DNA from: Bacillota bacterium
GTDB taxonomy: Bacteria > Vulcanimicrobiota > JAJTBE01
Direction: 5' to 3'
NCBI GenBank assembly: GCA_021287065.1
Contig: JAJTBE010000164.1
Coordinates: forward strand, 1-64,000
DNA: 64,000 bases
The translations under genes were made by a program, and so were the position numbers. The notes beneath the pieces are model-generated. The model ran no database searches. It saw only the letters and a list, made by a program, of their open reading frames with translations, and was not told the origin of the DNA. Positions 8,223 to 17,614 of the stretch are shown piece after piece; within the stretch, counting starts at the first letter, position 1; every line of letters starts with the position of its first letter.

Positions 8223-8954
8223 TCAGACAACTCGTATTCCGTATGGTTCAAGCATTTGTGAAGCCTGTTCAGCGGAAATTATCGCCCCCTGAAGAGTTTT
8301 GCAGTTGGTTATGTCAAATCCGGAAATTTCGGACCGGCTTAGGTCTGCATTGGTTAAAACAGCGTTGTGAAGGTTGGCGTCGTTAAGATTACAGTCATTC
8401 AGAACCGCTCCGTGAAAATTGCATCCGGTTAAATCTGCCTCTGAAAAGTCGATTCCGTTCAGAGTCTGTTTCTGGAAGGAAATATAGCGGAAATTTGAAT
8501 ATCTGCAGTTGCTTTCATCCATTTTAAACCCTGTGGTCTGTGCATCCTGAAAGTTAGCTCCCATAAGTTTGCACTGTATAAAGCTGCTGATAAACAGGAT
8601 CGTTTCTGCAAATATTGCATTAGTGAGATCGCAGTTAATGAATTTCGAGTTATTGATTTTTGCTCCGCTGAAATCGGCTGAAGGCATTTTGCATCCTGTG
8701 AATTCAGCTTCATAAATTCTGGCTGTGCAGAAAATAGTTTCGTTTAATGTGCAATTTATGAAAACAGGTTTTGAAAATGAGGATTTTTTTAAATTGCATT
8801 CATTAAAAGTGCATTTTTCAAACTTCAACGGTTCTTCAAACTTTTTGCCGGACAGATTGATACCGTTGAAGCTGCAGTCGATAAAATGAGTGAAATCCTG
8901 CAGCTCTTCGGCTTTTTTAAACTCTTTTCCGGTTATCTGCGTATTGTTGTTCAT
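8223..8954 (-). CDS. pentapeptide-repeat protein
   Basis: A 243-residue protein made almost entirely of A(D/N)LxX-type pentapeptide repeats (about 20-230), for example ADLTGCNFHG and ANLHNAVLTNADLS, which fold as a right-handed beta-helix. Function is unknown; some family members mimic DNA. The start at 8954 (MNNNTQ) has GCGGAGG seven bases upstream; the longer frame beginning at 8999 lacks a site. Many Cys and Asn residues replace canonical positions in the first repeats. It stands alone between bcp and the E1 beta gene. Confidence 0.88.
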   Translation of the reverse strand: MNNNTQITGKEFKKAEELQDFTHFIDCSFNGINLSGKKFEEPLKFEKCTFNECNLKKSSFSKPVFINCTLNETIFCTARIYEAEFTGCKMPSADFSGAKINNSKFINCDLTNAIFAETILFISSFIQCKLMGANFQDAQTTGFKMDESNCRYSNFRYISFQKQTLNGIDFSEADLTGCNFHGAVLNDCNLNDANLHNAVLTNADLSRSEISGFDITNCKTLQGAIISAEQASQMLEPYGIRVV

Positions 8955-9042
8955 ACTTTCCTCCGCGTAAATACTAAAGTGTCTGATTTTGCGGACCATT
9001 CAAATCGTACAATTAATCATGTAAATTTTTAAGGTCGGAAAA

Positions 9043-10026
9043 CTAATATTTCAGTGTTTCCATCGCTGCCCTGACAATTCTTCCCACATCAGGAAGTGCT
9101 GCATTTTCAAGGGTGGGGCTGTATGGAATGGGTATGTCCGGGGATGCTACCCTTACAGGAGGCGCTTCAAGGCTGAAAAAGCTGTTTTCCATAACAACGG
9201 CGCTTATTTCCGCTCCCACTCCTCCTGTTACGGTTCCTTCCTCCACAATAACAACCCTTCCGGTTTTTGCCGCAGAGCGGCGGATAGATTCTTTGTCCAT
9301 GGGCGAAATAGTAATAAGATCCGTAACTTCAGCTTCGTAACCTTCCCCGCTAAGTTTAGAAGCTGCTTCGAGAGCGAAATCATGCATTCTGCCATAGGCA
9401 AATATGGAAACATCGTTTCCTGTTCTTGTAAGTTTTGCCTTTCCGATTTCCGTCTCCATATTGTTTTCATCCACAGCACCCTGTTTGCTGTATAGCAGTT
9501 TGTGTTCAAGAAAGAGGACCGGGTTCGGATCCTGTATGGATTTCCGAAGAAGTGTATAAGCATCCTGAGGTGTTGAAGGAGCTACAATCTTAATGCCGGG
9601 CATATGCATAAACAAGCCTTCAAGACTCTGAGAATGGCTTGCACCGTATGCCCTGCCTCCGCCGAATGGCGCTCTTACAACCACTGGAATTTTTATTTCT
9701 TCTTTACCGCCAAACATGTATTTCAGTTTTACGGCGTGATTGAGTATCTGATCGGTTATCAGGGTGGTAAAATCCATAAACATGATTTCGAGGATGGGTT
9801 TCATCCCTGAAAGAGCGCAGCCTGTGGCTATGCCCATAAGTGAAGCTTCGCTGATGGGTGTTTCAAGTATGCGTTGCGGCCCGAATTGATCAAGCATCCC
9901 TTTGGTTACTCCAAAGGCGCCGCCGTAAATGCCAATATCCTCACCCATGATAAAAACTGCGGGGTCCTGCTCCATTTCCCTTGTCAGGGCAAGATTGACC
10001 GCATCCCTGATGGTCATTTCCTTCAT
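9043..10026 (-). CDS. 2-oxoacid dehydrogenase E1 component, beta subunit
   Basis: A 327-residue thiamine-dependent E1 beta subunit of the pyruvate/acetoin/branched-chain type. The TPP-activating Glu60 is present in TPISEASLMG, and the C-terminal transketolase domain motif GRVVIVEEGTVTGGVGAE is intact. E1 beta works only as an alpha2beta2 tetramer with E1 alpha and then E2 and E3, but no E1 alpha, E2 or E3 gene lies here. The upstream neighbour, five bases away, is a YbjN-like protein. AAGG sits eight bases before the ATG. Exact substrate (pyruvate, acetoin or branched-chain acids) is unresolved. Confidence 0.88.
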   Translation of the reverse strand: MKEMTIRDAVNLALTREMEQDPAVFIMGEDIGIYGGAFGVTKGMLDQFGPQRILETPISEASLMGIATGCALSGMKPILEIMFMDFTTLITDQILNHAVKLKYMFGGKEEIKIPVVVRAPFGGGRAYGASHSQSLEGLFMHMPGIKIVAPSTPQDAYTLLRKSIQDPNPVLFLEHKLLYSKQGAVDENNMETEIGKAKLTRTGNDVSIFAYGRMHDFALEAASKLSGEGYEAEVTDLITISPMDKESIRRSAAKTGRVVIVEEGTVTGGVGAEISAVVMENSFFSLEAPPVRVASPDIPIPYSPTLENAALPDVGRIVRAAMETLKY

Positions 10027-10031
10027 TGCTT

Positions 10032-10484
10032 TTACCTTAAATCCTCGCCGGTAAGAATCTGTTCGATATCATCTCCCACTTCCGCAAGAGTGATTACTGA
10101 TTTTTCAATCTCCACAGGCTGTGCCGTTCTGACCAGCTGCGTATCAACAATAACAAGGTGGTCTTTTCCGTAGATTTCCTTAATTGCAATGGCGCCGTAA
10201 TCTATTTCCATATTCAGTTTAAGTGCGAATGCAAAAAGATCCGGGTTTGCTTCGGCGCAGATGGTGAATATCTGGAAAAGTTCCTCACCGTCGGAGTCTC
10301 TTCTGTCAGCAGTAATGAAAACTTTCTGTTTTCGGTCTCCCGGAAGGGGAACTGTAAGTTCAAACCCTTCTTCGGTTTCTGTATAAACGATTTTTGTACC
10401 TTCGGCAAAATCCCGAATTAATACGGACAGGACCTCTCTTGCCCTGAATTCAGGGGAGCTGGCATCAACCGGATTGAAACTCAT
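10032..10484 (-). CDS. YbjN-like sensory transduction regulator family protein
   Basis: A 150-residue soluble protein resembling the YbjN/type III chaperone-like fold: DGEELFQIFTICAEANPD and LKLNMEIDYGAIAIKEIYG match the characteristic core, and a helical acidic C-terminus follows. YbjN proteins are thought to act as chaperones or regulators of partner proteins. Five bases separate it from the E1 beta gene, so the two are co-expressed and may interact. AAGGAGTGAG precedes the ATG. Divergent from the PEGA gene. Confidence 0.75.
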   Translation of the reverse strand: MSFNPVDASSPEFRAREVLSVLIRDFAEGTKIVYTETEEGFELTVPLPGDRKQKVFITADRRDSDGEELFQIFTICAEANPDLFAFALKLNMEIDYGAIAIKEIYGKDHLVIVDTQLVRTAQPVEIEKSVITLAEVGDDIEQILTGEDLR

Positions 10485-10586
10485 AATCTCACTCCTTGTT
10501 AAAACTGCTTAGTCTTTCTTAATTCCATTTATTGCTTTCTTTATCCTTTTCATCCTGTTATGTTTTTAATAAAGAAGGAAAAGCTT

Positions 10587-11051
10587 ATGTTTGATCAAAA
10601 TCTATATGATATAGAAAAATATGGAGCAAAGAAAATGCCGGAGAATATGAAAAAATTAGGCTCATTTAAACAGCCGGAAAAAAAAGAAGAAAAAAGCATC
10701 TGGGACTATAAGCCTTATATCATAATTGGGATTATAGCAGTTGCAGCAATATTGATGTTCTGGATTATTTATGCAACTGTGGCTAAAAAGACAAACTCTT
10801 CCAGCAATCAGGTTTCAGCGGAACATGTTCATGAGAAGGGGACCGGGACCCTGAAAGTTGAAACCCAGCCATTTGGTGCAGTGGTCCAGCTTCTGGATAA
10901 AGTGGCAAGAACTCCAGCTACTCTGGAAAATCTCACACCCGGGGAATATTTTGTGATAATCAGGCACCCTAAATATAAGGTGATTCAGAAAACCGTAGTA
11001 ATAAAAGAAGATGAAGTTACAGACCTGAAAGTTGATCTGGATCATCCCTAA
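10587..11051 (+). CDS. membrane-anchored PEGA-domain protein
   Basis: A 154-residue protein: a Lys/Glu-rich cytoplasmic N-terminus (1-43), one transmembrane helix (about 47-70) and an extracytoplasmic PEGA domain (about 85-152, GTLKVETQPFGAVVQLLDK ... LTPGEYFVIIRHPKYK). PEGA domains are found on surface proteins. The start at 10587 has GAAGGAAAA upstream and gives MFDQNLY; a frame start at 10560 is unsupported. It is followed after 19 bases by the TPR protein and probably forms an operon with it. Confidence 0.82.
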   Translation: MFDQNLYDIEKYGAKKMPENMKKLGSFKQPEKKEEKSIWDYKPYIIIGIIAVAAILMFWIIYATVAKKTNSSSNQVSAEHVHEKGTGTLKVETQPFGAVVQLLDKVARTPATLENLTPGEYFVIIRHPKYKVIQKTVVIKEDEVTDLKVDLDHP

Positions 11052-11070
11052 ACCTTAAACTGAGGTGTTT

Positions 11071-12258
11071 ATGAAGAAAGTATTTTTAACGGTACTACTG
11101 TCTGTTTTGCTATTCTCTTTTAACAGCAGCGCTTTTGCAGCTTTTGTGGATGATAAGATTAACGAGCTTGTTACAAAGGGAGATGCCCTTGTTCTCGAAA
11201 AAAAATACAGCGAAGCCCTTGAGGAGTATAAAAAAGCTTCTGAAATGAACCGTGAAAAAGCTGTACCTCATTACAAAATGGGCGTCGCTTATTACTTTCT
11301 TAATCAGATGGATAAAGCTGAAGCAAGCTACAAAGAAGCAATAAAGCTTGATCCCGGTTATGCGAAAGCTATGAACAACCTCGCCCTTGTATATGAAAAA
11401 CTCGGCAGGGTGCAGGAAGCTCTTCCCCTTTATAAAAAAGCTCTTGAAGTGAAGCCTGACTATACTTTTGCAATGTTTAACCAGGCGGCTCTTCTGATAA
11501 AACTGGAAAGACTTGATGAAGCTGAAAAATGTGCAAATAAACTCAATGTAACTGCCCCAAGGGATTCCGGCGCATTCTACCTTCTCGGTTTAATATACGA
11601 ATACAGGGAGCAGTTTCAGAAATCCGAGGAATACTACCTGAAAAGTCTGGCTCTTTCTGCGGACAATCCTGATGCTGCAAAGGGGATAAAAAGAGTTAAA
11701 ACCCACCTCGACAGACTGACTGCAGTAAGAACAGGGCTTGAAAATGCAAGAACCATAGTCAGTTTTAAGCTCCTTCCCGACTACGATTTTGCGGGAATCT
11801 CAGAAACTGTAATCGGTGCAAGGATAATCAATATTAAATACAACGACGAACAGGATATTTTTCTTGTAAAATTCAAAGGTCCCGGCGTTCTTGGCGGCAA
11901 AAGCCTGAAGGAACTGCTGGAAGAGCCTGACAATAGCCTGAAAACATTTCTGAAAGATATGAAATTTTCCGCATTTGAATTCGGAGCTTCGGCTGATTTT
12001 TCAAGCGGAAGAGCAATATCGGATGAAAGCTCAAAAGGTCCGGAAAAATACAATAAATCCACCCGTTATTACAATTTCAAATGTCTGCAGAACGGCAAGG
12101 ATGTTGACGGTATCATGATGGTTTTCAGAACTGCCGCAGATTCAGAACCAATACTGCTTATCTCAACAGCACCCACCGGTAAGTTTTCAGTTCCCGCTGC
12201 GGAGGCATTCTACCGCCATATTGAACCCCCTGTATCAAATAACAGCGCAACAAAATAA
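11071..12258 (+). CDS. exported TPR-repeat protein
   Basis: A 395-residue protein with a signal peptide (1-23, ending SSAFA). Tetratricopeptide repeats cover about residues 28-210, with good repeat cores such as AVPHYKMGVAYYFLNQMDKA and AMNNLALVYEKLGRVQEALP. A C-terminal domain (about 215-395) resembles no family I know. TPR proteins scaffold envelope complexes. ATG 11071 is preceded by TGAGG; the frame start six bases earlier is a GTG inside that site. It is the second gene after the PEGA protein. Confidence 0.85.
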   Translation: MKKVFLTVLLSVLLFSFNSSAFAAFVDDKINELVTKGDALVLEKKYSEALEEYKKASEMNREKAVPHYKMGVAYYFLNQMDKAEASYKEAIKLDPGYAKAMNNLALVYEKLGRVQEALPLYKKALEVKPDYTFAMFNQAALLIKLERLDEAEKCANKLNVTAPRDSGAFYLLGLIYEYREQFQKSEEYYLKSLALSADNPDAAKGIKRVKTHLDRLTAVRTGLENARTIVSFKLLPDYDFAGISETVIGARIINIKYNDEQDIFLVKFKGPGVLGGKSLKELLEEPDNSLKTFLKDMKFSAFEFGASADFSSGRAISDESSKGPEKYNKSTRYYNFKCLQNGKDVDGIMMVFRTAADSEPILLISTAPTGKFSVPAAEAFYRHIEPPVSNNSATK

Positions 12259-12373
12259 CTCCCTGCGGAAGCGGTAAATTCCGGCGGCAAGTCAGGTAAT
12301 CCCTTATGTCCTGTAATAATGTGAATTTTTTAAACATGATATAAATTATTAAATAGCAGGAGGTAGGGTAGGG

Positions 12374-14590
12374 ATGATATGGGAAAAAAGCGGGCGATTA
12401 GCCCTGAAATTTGCTTTGATGTTGATTTTGCCGGTAGTTTTTGTTTCATCATCAAAGGCAGTAAATGCGAAAACAGTAAAACAGGAAAAACTGAATGTTG
12501 CTCAGACTCAGTTTCTTGACAAATATGGTTTTGTTATCACTAATAAAGAGTTTAAACAGATTTTTGAACCATATATAGGAACGGACGAACCATTATTCAT
12601 AACCTCCGATTCGGTAATCAACACCTACAATGTGCTTTTTGAGGATTCTTACTGTCAGTTTGAAAAAATGAACGCATCTGCACTTCCGGTAATTTTAAGA
12701 TACTTGTGGAATAATCTTGAAAATACGAACAGACATCCTGAAAATAGCAAAGCTTTGCTTAAACCTGCAAAAAGGAGGGCACAGATTGTTATTGGAACCG
12801 CCCTTGTTTTGCTGGGCGATGATACTATATCCCCAGATAGTGAAATTAAGGAAATTATCATAAATGAAGCTGCACTGGTGAGAAAAGCTGAAGGTATAAA
12901 GGCGCCCGGCTGGATAAAAACAGACAGCAGCTTTATGGGAATTGATTACAGCAATTTTAAACCAGTTGGATTTTATACGAAAAATCAAAAATTATCAGAT
13001 TATTATCGTGCGTTAAAATGGCTTCAAACAATTCCATTCAGGGTTGATAATGATCTGGAGGCTGCATCAATTCTGATTCTCGGAGACTGCATCTTCAGCG
13101 ATTATATACCTGATGAAAAACAATCACCACAGGACAAAAAGACTTCAGTGATGATCGAAAAATTTTTCAGACATAACAGAGAATTCTCAGGTGTTGAAGA
13201 CAATCCCGACTTATATCTGGCAGGAAGAATATCCTCGGGCTGCAGCATGTCAGATAATGCATTTCAATCATTAAAAAGATTCAGGGAAGAACTTCCGGGA
13301 AAAATCAGGAAACCACAGGTTAATGATCTGATTTCCTATAAGCCTGTTAAGGGAGTTGAAGTTGCCAATTTCCGGATTTTTTCTCCGGTGAAGCTTCCTG
13401 ATGCAGTTCTTTTTCAGCAAATGATGAATTCCGGTATTCTTAAAAATGGTTTTCCATCCGGTTATATGGTTGGAGCTGCTATAGGTTCAGTGTGTGGAAT
13501 GGGTATTGTTTTGTCGGAGTATGGTGACAAATCAGATAAGGTATTTGCTATGATTCGGGATGTTAAACCTCTTTTTGGTAATCGCAGCCTGTATTGCGAC
13601 TATCTGAAGTGCCTTGGACTGCTTTTTAAACAACCGGATGTTGACGCACCTTATTTTATGAAGAATGAAAAATGGAGAATAAAGGACCTTCAGACCTTTT
13701 TGTGCGGCTGGTCGCTCATCAGGCATACTTTTGTTCTTTCATCCAAATTATGTATCTGCTATGCGGGAATGTGCGACACTCCCCCCGGATTTGTGGAACC
13801 TGTTCCGGAATTCTATTCGGGATTGGCTGATTTGACAAGAAAAACAAGATTGCTTCTCAAGGAGTCCGGTGCTTTTTCAGGTGAAATGAACAGAATTGAA
13901 ATTGTGTATCAGTTAAGGGAATATGCCGATCTTCTGAGGCTGAAGGAAGATGAATTATCAGATGAAAATGACAGTTATTCCAAAAAGGAACTGCTTGAAA
14001 TGCATTTCTACAGGCTTTTTGATGTTGAACCAGGAGGAGTAGCTGGAAGGAAAATTGATCCTGCTGATGTTGAAAAAATTGCCGATAAAATAGAAAAGAA
14101 TGATGAGTATTTTTTGAGTCTTAATCCGGAAATCAGAGATACTCTGATTTTCAACCATGAAGAATACTGGGATGAACTTGAGTATATTTGTCGAAAGCTT
14201 GAATCATTATCTTACCGTCAGCTAAAAAAGCAGGGTTTTAATGCGGAAGAACAACAGTTCATCAAAGATTATGGGACAAGGATAGCCCGGATAATGTTCT
14301 ATGAAGGTAATTCTTACCTGAGCCCCAATGATGATGCACCAAAAACTGTTTTTGTCTGCTCTGATCCGAATTCGAAAGACAGAAAATATCTTCAGGCTGC
14401 CACAGGCAGGCCTTGTGCGATATATGTCCTTTATCCGCATAACGGAAAGAAAATCCTGTGTAAAGGCGCAGTTATGAGTTATCATGAATACTTCTCATCA
14501 GAGCCGCTTACTGATCAGGAATGGAAAAAGAAGCTCAGCGTAAAGCAGGCAAAAACCAAACCTTACTGGATTAACGATATAGTGAGATAA
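12374..14590 (+). CDS. exported DUF3160 family protein
   Basis: A 738-residue exported protein with a signal peptide (about 1-35). It fits DUF3160: EPLFITSDSVINTYNVLFED corresponds to the family's (F/I)VT(T/S)DS(L/V)(L/I)Hxxh motif, and FKPVGFYTKNQKLSDYYRA followed by LKWLQTIPFR matches the RGHYT...YFRAMMWL...PF motif. The family is of unknown function and occurs in surface proteins. GGAGG lies ten bases before the ATG. It is monocistronic and runs to two bases short of the convergent hydrolase gene. A few Cys residues (CSMSD, CICYAGMC) could form disulfides. Confidence 0.82.
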   Translation: MIWEKSGRLALKFALMLILPVVFVSSSKAVNAKTVKQEKLNVAQTQFLDKYGFVITNKEFKQIFEPYIGTDEPLFITSDSVINTYNVLFEDSYCQFEKMNASALPVILRYLWNNLENTNRHPENSKALLKPAKRRAQIVIGTALVLLGDDTISPDSEIKEIIINEAALVRKAEGIKAPGWIKTDSSFMGIDYSNFKPVGFYTKNQKLSDYYRALKWLQTIPFRVDNDLEAASILILGDCIFSDYIPDEKQSPQDKKTSVMIEKFFRHNREFSGVEDNPDLYLAGRISSGCSMSDNAFQSLKRFREELPGKIRKPQVNDLISYKPVKGVEVANFRIFSPVKLPDAVLFQQMMNSGILKNGFPSGYMVGAAIGSVCGMGIVLSEYGDKSDKVFAMIRDVKPLFGNRSLYCDYLKCLGLLFKQPDVDAPYFMKNEKWRIKDLQTFLCGWSLIRHTFVLSSKLCICYAGMCDTPPGFVEPVPEFYSGLADLTRKTRLLLKESGAFSGEMNRIEIVYQLREYADLLRLKEDELSDENDSYSKKELLEMHFYRLFDVEPGGVAGRKIDPADVEKIADKIEKNDEYFLSLNPEIRDTLIFNHEEYWDELEYICRKLESLSYRQLKKQGFNAEEQQFIKDYGTRIARIMFYEGNSYLSPNDDAPKTVFVCSDPNSKDRKYLQAATGRPCAIYVLYPHNGKKILCKGAVMSYHEYFSSEPLTDQEWKKKLSVKQAKTKPYWINDIVR

Positions 14591-14591
14591 T

Positions 14592-16331
14592 CTATTTCAG
14601 TTCGTCGTAAAGGCGGTTCATGAATCGGAAGCCCGGGTCCGGTTTTCTTCCCGGCTGGCCGCAGTTGTTGTCAACCTGACGGTGTGAAATTATGTTTGTG
14701 TCAGGAATATTGTATTTTTTCTGCAGATACTTTACCAGAGCTACTGTTGACTGGAATTCTTCGTCTGTTTCCTTACCGAGTCTGAAATTTCCGCATACTT
14801 CAATCTGAATGGATTCATCGTTGAAATAATTGGTGCCGTGGCATTTCTGATTTTCCGGCATAGTCTGCAGAATTCCGCCGTCTCTTGCTACGATAAACTG
14901 GGTGGAAGGTTTGCCTTTTTTCTGGTCAAACCAGTTCCAGACTCCGTTAGCTGAGTCCTTTTCGCCGCCGGTGTAGTGCATAACCAGATATTTAGGCTGA
15001 ATTTCAACATCACCTATTTTGCTGTAATCAATCTTTTTGTAGGTGATTGCCGGCTTGGGAGCCTGCATGTGGTCCCAGTCCTCGGATGAAGGGCGGAGCA
15101 TTACTGAAGCGTCGCCTTTGGTAATTTCTTCGTTTTTTGCACCTGTAGCTTTTATGAATTCAGCTTTCTGGGAATCCGAAAGGCCTGCTAACTGATCCGC
15201 AGCAACAGCAGTTTTGGTATCAAGCCAGTTGCCCGATGCGTCAAATAGACCGCCTTCAACCCGTTTATGCCTGTATGTTCTTTCCTGACCTTCCGGAGGC
15301 ATTTTGTCGGAATCTATGGATTCATCAACAACTGCACTTGTGCCCTGACGTCTGATGGCAGGAAGGGGATCATCAAGATCTTTATCTGATTTCAACTCCA
15401 TTGAATTGACTTTTTCAATAAGTTCATTCTGATCTGGCTGCTGAATTACAGTATCATCACCGGTTTCGTAATCGGCAGGGTCAAGCCTGTTTGTTTCAGC
15501 TTCCGCCATGCCAATCATTCCCGCTCTCTGCATAATCCAAGTGGGGTATTTTCCCATTTCGTAGTACTTGGAAAGGGCAAATTTGTCTCCGTAAACATCA
15601 GTTATGCCTTTGTAAAGGGCAGATTTCTCAGGTGAATCCTTCGGTTCGAGAAGGTTGTTCCACTCTCTGGGATCACGTCCTGACTGGATTGCATAATCCA
15701 TAGCCCGCATAACTGTTCCACCGCCGCCGTTATATGCGGCAAGGGTCATATACCATTTCTGGTTTGTGGAAAGAGCGCCTTTTTCCGACAAATACTTATC
15801 AACATTTTTTGCAAATGCTTCGTTTGGATAAAAATCGAGTGGTTTCGATATCACTTTATGTTTTGTCTTCAGTGTTCCGATTCCCGCATTTATATTCTTT
15901 TCCGGAACATATCTTTCATCAACGGGGGAAAGTGAAAGCCCCTGGCTTGCAGCTTCGTTTTTTCCAAGCTGCATAAGGCCCACATACCCTGCAGGGCTGA
16001 CTGCATCAGCTTTGAATGCACTTTCTTTAGCTATTGTGGCTTTTACAAGTATGGGAGGCAGTGAAGGCTCGTAATCGCCCCATTTGTCACGGCAGGCTTT
16101 GAGAATTGCGGAATTGTATGAGTTTTCGTTTTTACCGTAACCCCAGTCGGTGTTTATGGAAGAAGCATCAGGGCGGAAAAGCTGCTGAAGTTTTGATTCG
16201 TTGATTGTAAATGACTGACAGGTTGAATTGTCTTTTCGGAAGGTATCCCTCAATGCAAGGTCGTTTTCTTCCACTCTGCATCTGATTGCTGGTACATCAG
16301 TGTTTGGTACGGTAAATCCGCCAATGATCAT
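14592..16331 (-). CDS. two-domain peptidoglycan hydrolase: lytic transglycosylase plus amidase
   Basis: A 579-residue fusion. Residues about 85-260 form an SLT/goose-type lysozyme domain with catalytic Glu in TIAKESAFKADAV and the motifs GYVGLMQLGKN and TLAAYNGGGGT. Residues about 430-579 form an amidase_2 domain with zinc ligands in LVMHYTGGE, ISHRQVDNN and PDPGF. It would cut both glycan strands and the stem peptide link. There is no signal peptide, which is odd for a wall hydrolase: it may be exported by another route, or be delivered by a secretion machine or lysis system. The start at 16331 (MIIGGF) has GGAGG five bases upstream. Confidence 0.86.
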   Translation of the reverse strand: MIIGGFTVPNTDVPAIRCRVEENDLALRDTFRKDNSTCQSFTINESKLQQLFRPDASSINTDWGYGKNENSYNSAILKACRDKWGDYEPSLPPILVKATIAKESAFKADAVSPAGYVGLMQLGKNEAASQGLSLSPVDERYVPEKNINAGIGTLKTKHKVISKPLDFYPNEAFAKNVDKYLSEKGALSTNQKWYMTLAAYNGGGGTVMRAMDYAIQSGRDPREWNNLLEPKDSPEKSALYKGITDVYGDKFALSKYYEMGKYPTWIMQRAGMIGMAEAETNRLDPADYETGDDTVIQQPDQNELIEKVNSMELKSDKDLDDPLPAIRRQGTSAVVDESIDSDKMPPEGQERTYRHKRVEGGLFDASGNWLDTKTAVAADQLAGLSDSQKAEFIKATGAKNEEITKGDASVMLRPSSEDWDHMQAPKPAITYKKIDYSKIGDVEIQPKYLVMHYTGGEKDSANGVWNWFDQKKGKPSTQFIVARDGGILQTMPENQKCHGTNYFNDESIQIEVCGNFRLGKETDEEFQSTVALVKYLQKKYNIPDTNIISHRQVDNNCGQPGRKPDPGFRFMNRLYDELK

Positions 16332-16492
16332 ATATGCCTCCATAAAATTGCTTGTTGCCGGCTGGGTGAAAATCAGAAAAAATACTAAAATAATAACTAA
16401 GAAATCATATTAACTGAAATGGGAAATTTATCTTTGCCGTTTAGACGGAAAAAACAAAAAATCCTGCTGAAATAAATGAAATAAACAGATTT

Positions 16493-17611
16493 TTACGGAT
16501 GCAACTGCCTGATTTTCATAATTTCATCAAGTGAAGTCATAAATGCACTTACCACATCGGGATCGAAGTGGGAGCCATTTCCTTCCTCAATAATGCTAAG
16601 TGCTTTCTCCAGAGGGAAAGGCTTTTTATACGGACGCTCGGAAAGCAGGGCGTCAAACACATCAATAATAGCGGTTATACATCCGGAAAGGGGAATCTCA
16701 GATCCTTTCAGACCTCTGGGATAACCTGAACCATTCCATTTTTCGTGATGAGTATATGCAATTTCTTCGGCAAGTTTAACAAATTCGAACTCGGAATTGC
16801 TAAGAATTTCCTTGCCTATTGTGGTATGGGTTTTCATTATTTCCCATTCTTCAGGATCCAGTTTTCCCGGTTTAAGAAGAATGTTGTCAGGAATTCCGAT
16901 TTTGCCCACATCATGCATCGGAGATGCATATCTGATTGCATCAACAAAGCTCTGGCTCATACCCATATTTCTTGCAATAACTTCTGAACAGTAACTTACT
17001 CTTTTGATGTGATCTCCCGTGTCGTCGTCCCTGTATTCGGAAGCTCTGGCAAGACGAAGGATTGTTTCCAGCGATGCATTTTTCAAACCATCCATAGCTC
17101 GTCTTAATTCGAGGGTTTTGCGGCCCACTTCTTCTTCGAGAATCCTCTGGTAGTCTTTCATATAATCGTTATATGCCTTGACTTTAAGAAGCGATGTGAT
17201 TCTCGCTTTCAGCTCAACTTCTTCAACGGGTTTTGTAAGAAAATCATCTGCTCCGGCTTCAAGCGCCTTTACTCTGTCTTCCACTTCGTTAAGAGCTGTA
17301 ACCATAACGATTGGTATCATTCTTGTGGTGTCGCCGTTTTTGAGCTTTTCAGCTACTTCGTAGCCATTCATAACCGGCATCATAATATCGAGCAAAACCA
17401 AATCCGGTGGATTTGAGTGAACCTTTTCAATAGCTTCCTTGCCGTTTTTGGCAAACATTATGTCATGTCCCATGGGATAAAGCATTGCTTCAAGAAGTCT
17501 CAGGTTTTTTTCCACATCGTCCACTATCAGAATTTTTTTTCTGACCGGTGAACCCGGGTTCAGTTTGTGAGTAAGCAGACCTGATTCACTATTGAGTAAT
17601 CCTTCAGACAT
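16493..17611 (-). CDS. response regulator with HD-GYP c-di-GMP phosphodiesterase domain
   Basis: A 372-residue protein: a receiver domain (about 24-145) with acidic pair D31/D32, phosphoacceptor D75 in LLDIMMPV and Lys in LTKPV, then a coiled linker and an HD-GYP domain (about 175-365) with the motifs HDVGKIGIP and HHEKWNGSGYP. The family degrades c-di-GMP; here activity would be set by phosphorylation. It is the last gene of a three-gene relay with a receiver (three bases upstream) and a histidine kinase. GAGGTGA precedes the ATG. The PilZ and pilus genes at 27 kb are plausible downstream targets. Confidence 0.92.
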   Translation of the reverse strand: MSEGLLNSESGLLTHKLNPGSPVRKKILIVDDVEKNLRLLEAMLYPMGHDIMFAKNGKEAIEKVHSNPPDLVLLDIMMPVMNGYEVAEKLKNGDTTRMIPIVMVTALNEVEDRVKALEAGADDFLTKPVEEVELKARITSLLKVKAYNDYMKDYQRILEEEVGRKTLELRRAMDGLKNASLETILRLARASEYRDDDTGDHIKRVSYCSEVIARNMGMSQSFVDAIRYASPMHDVGKIGIPDNILLKPGKLDPEEWEIMKTHTTIGKEILSNSEFEFVKLAEEIAYTHHEKWNGSGYPRGLKGSEIPLSGCITAIIDVFDALLSERPYKKPFPLEKALSIIEEGNGSHFDPDVVSAFMTSLDEIMKIRQLHP

Positions 17612-17614
17612 CTT

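Noticed and set aside
16420-16460. CCGT-TTAG-ACGG hairpin near 16440 as a terminator
   Set aside because: The stem is four bases and the A-run is on the wrong side for the minus-strand gene.
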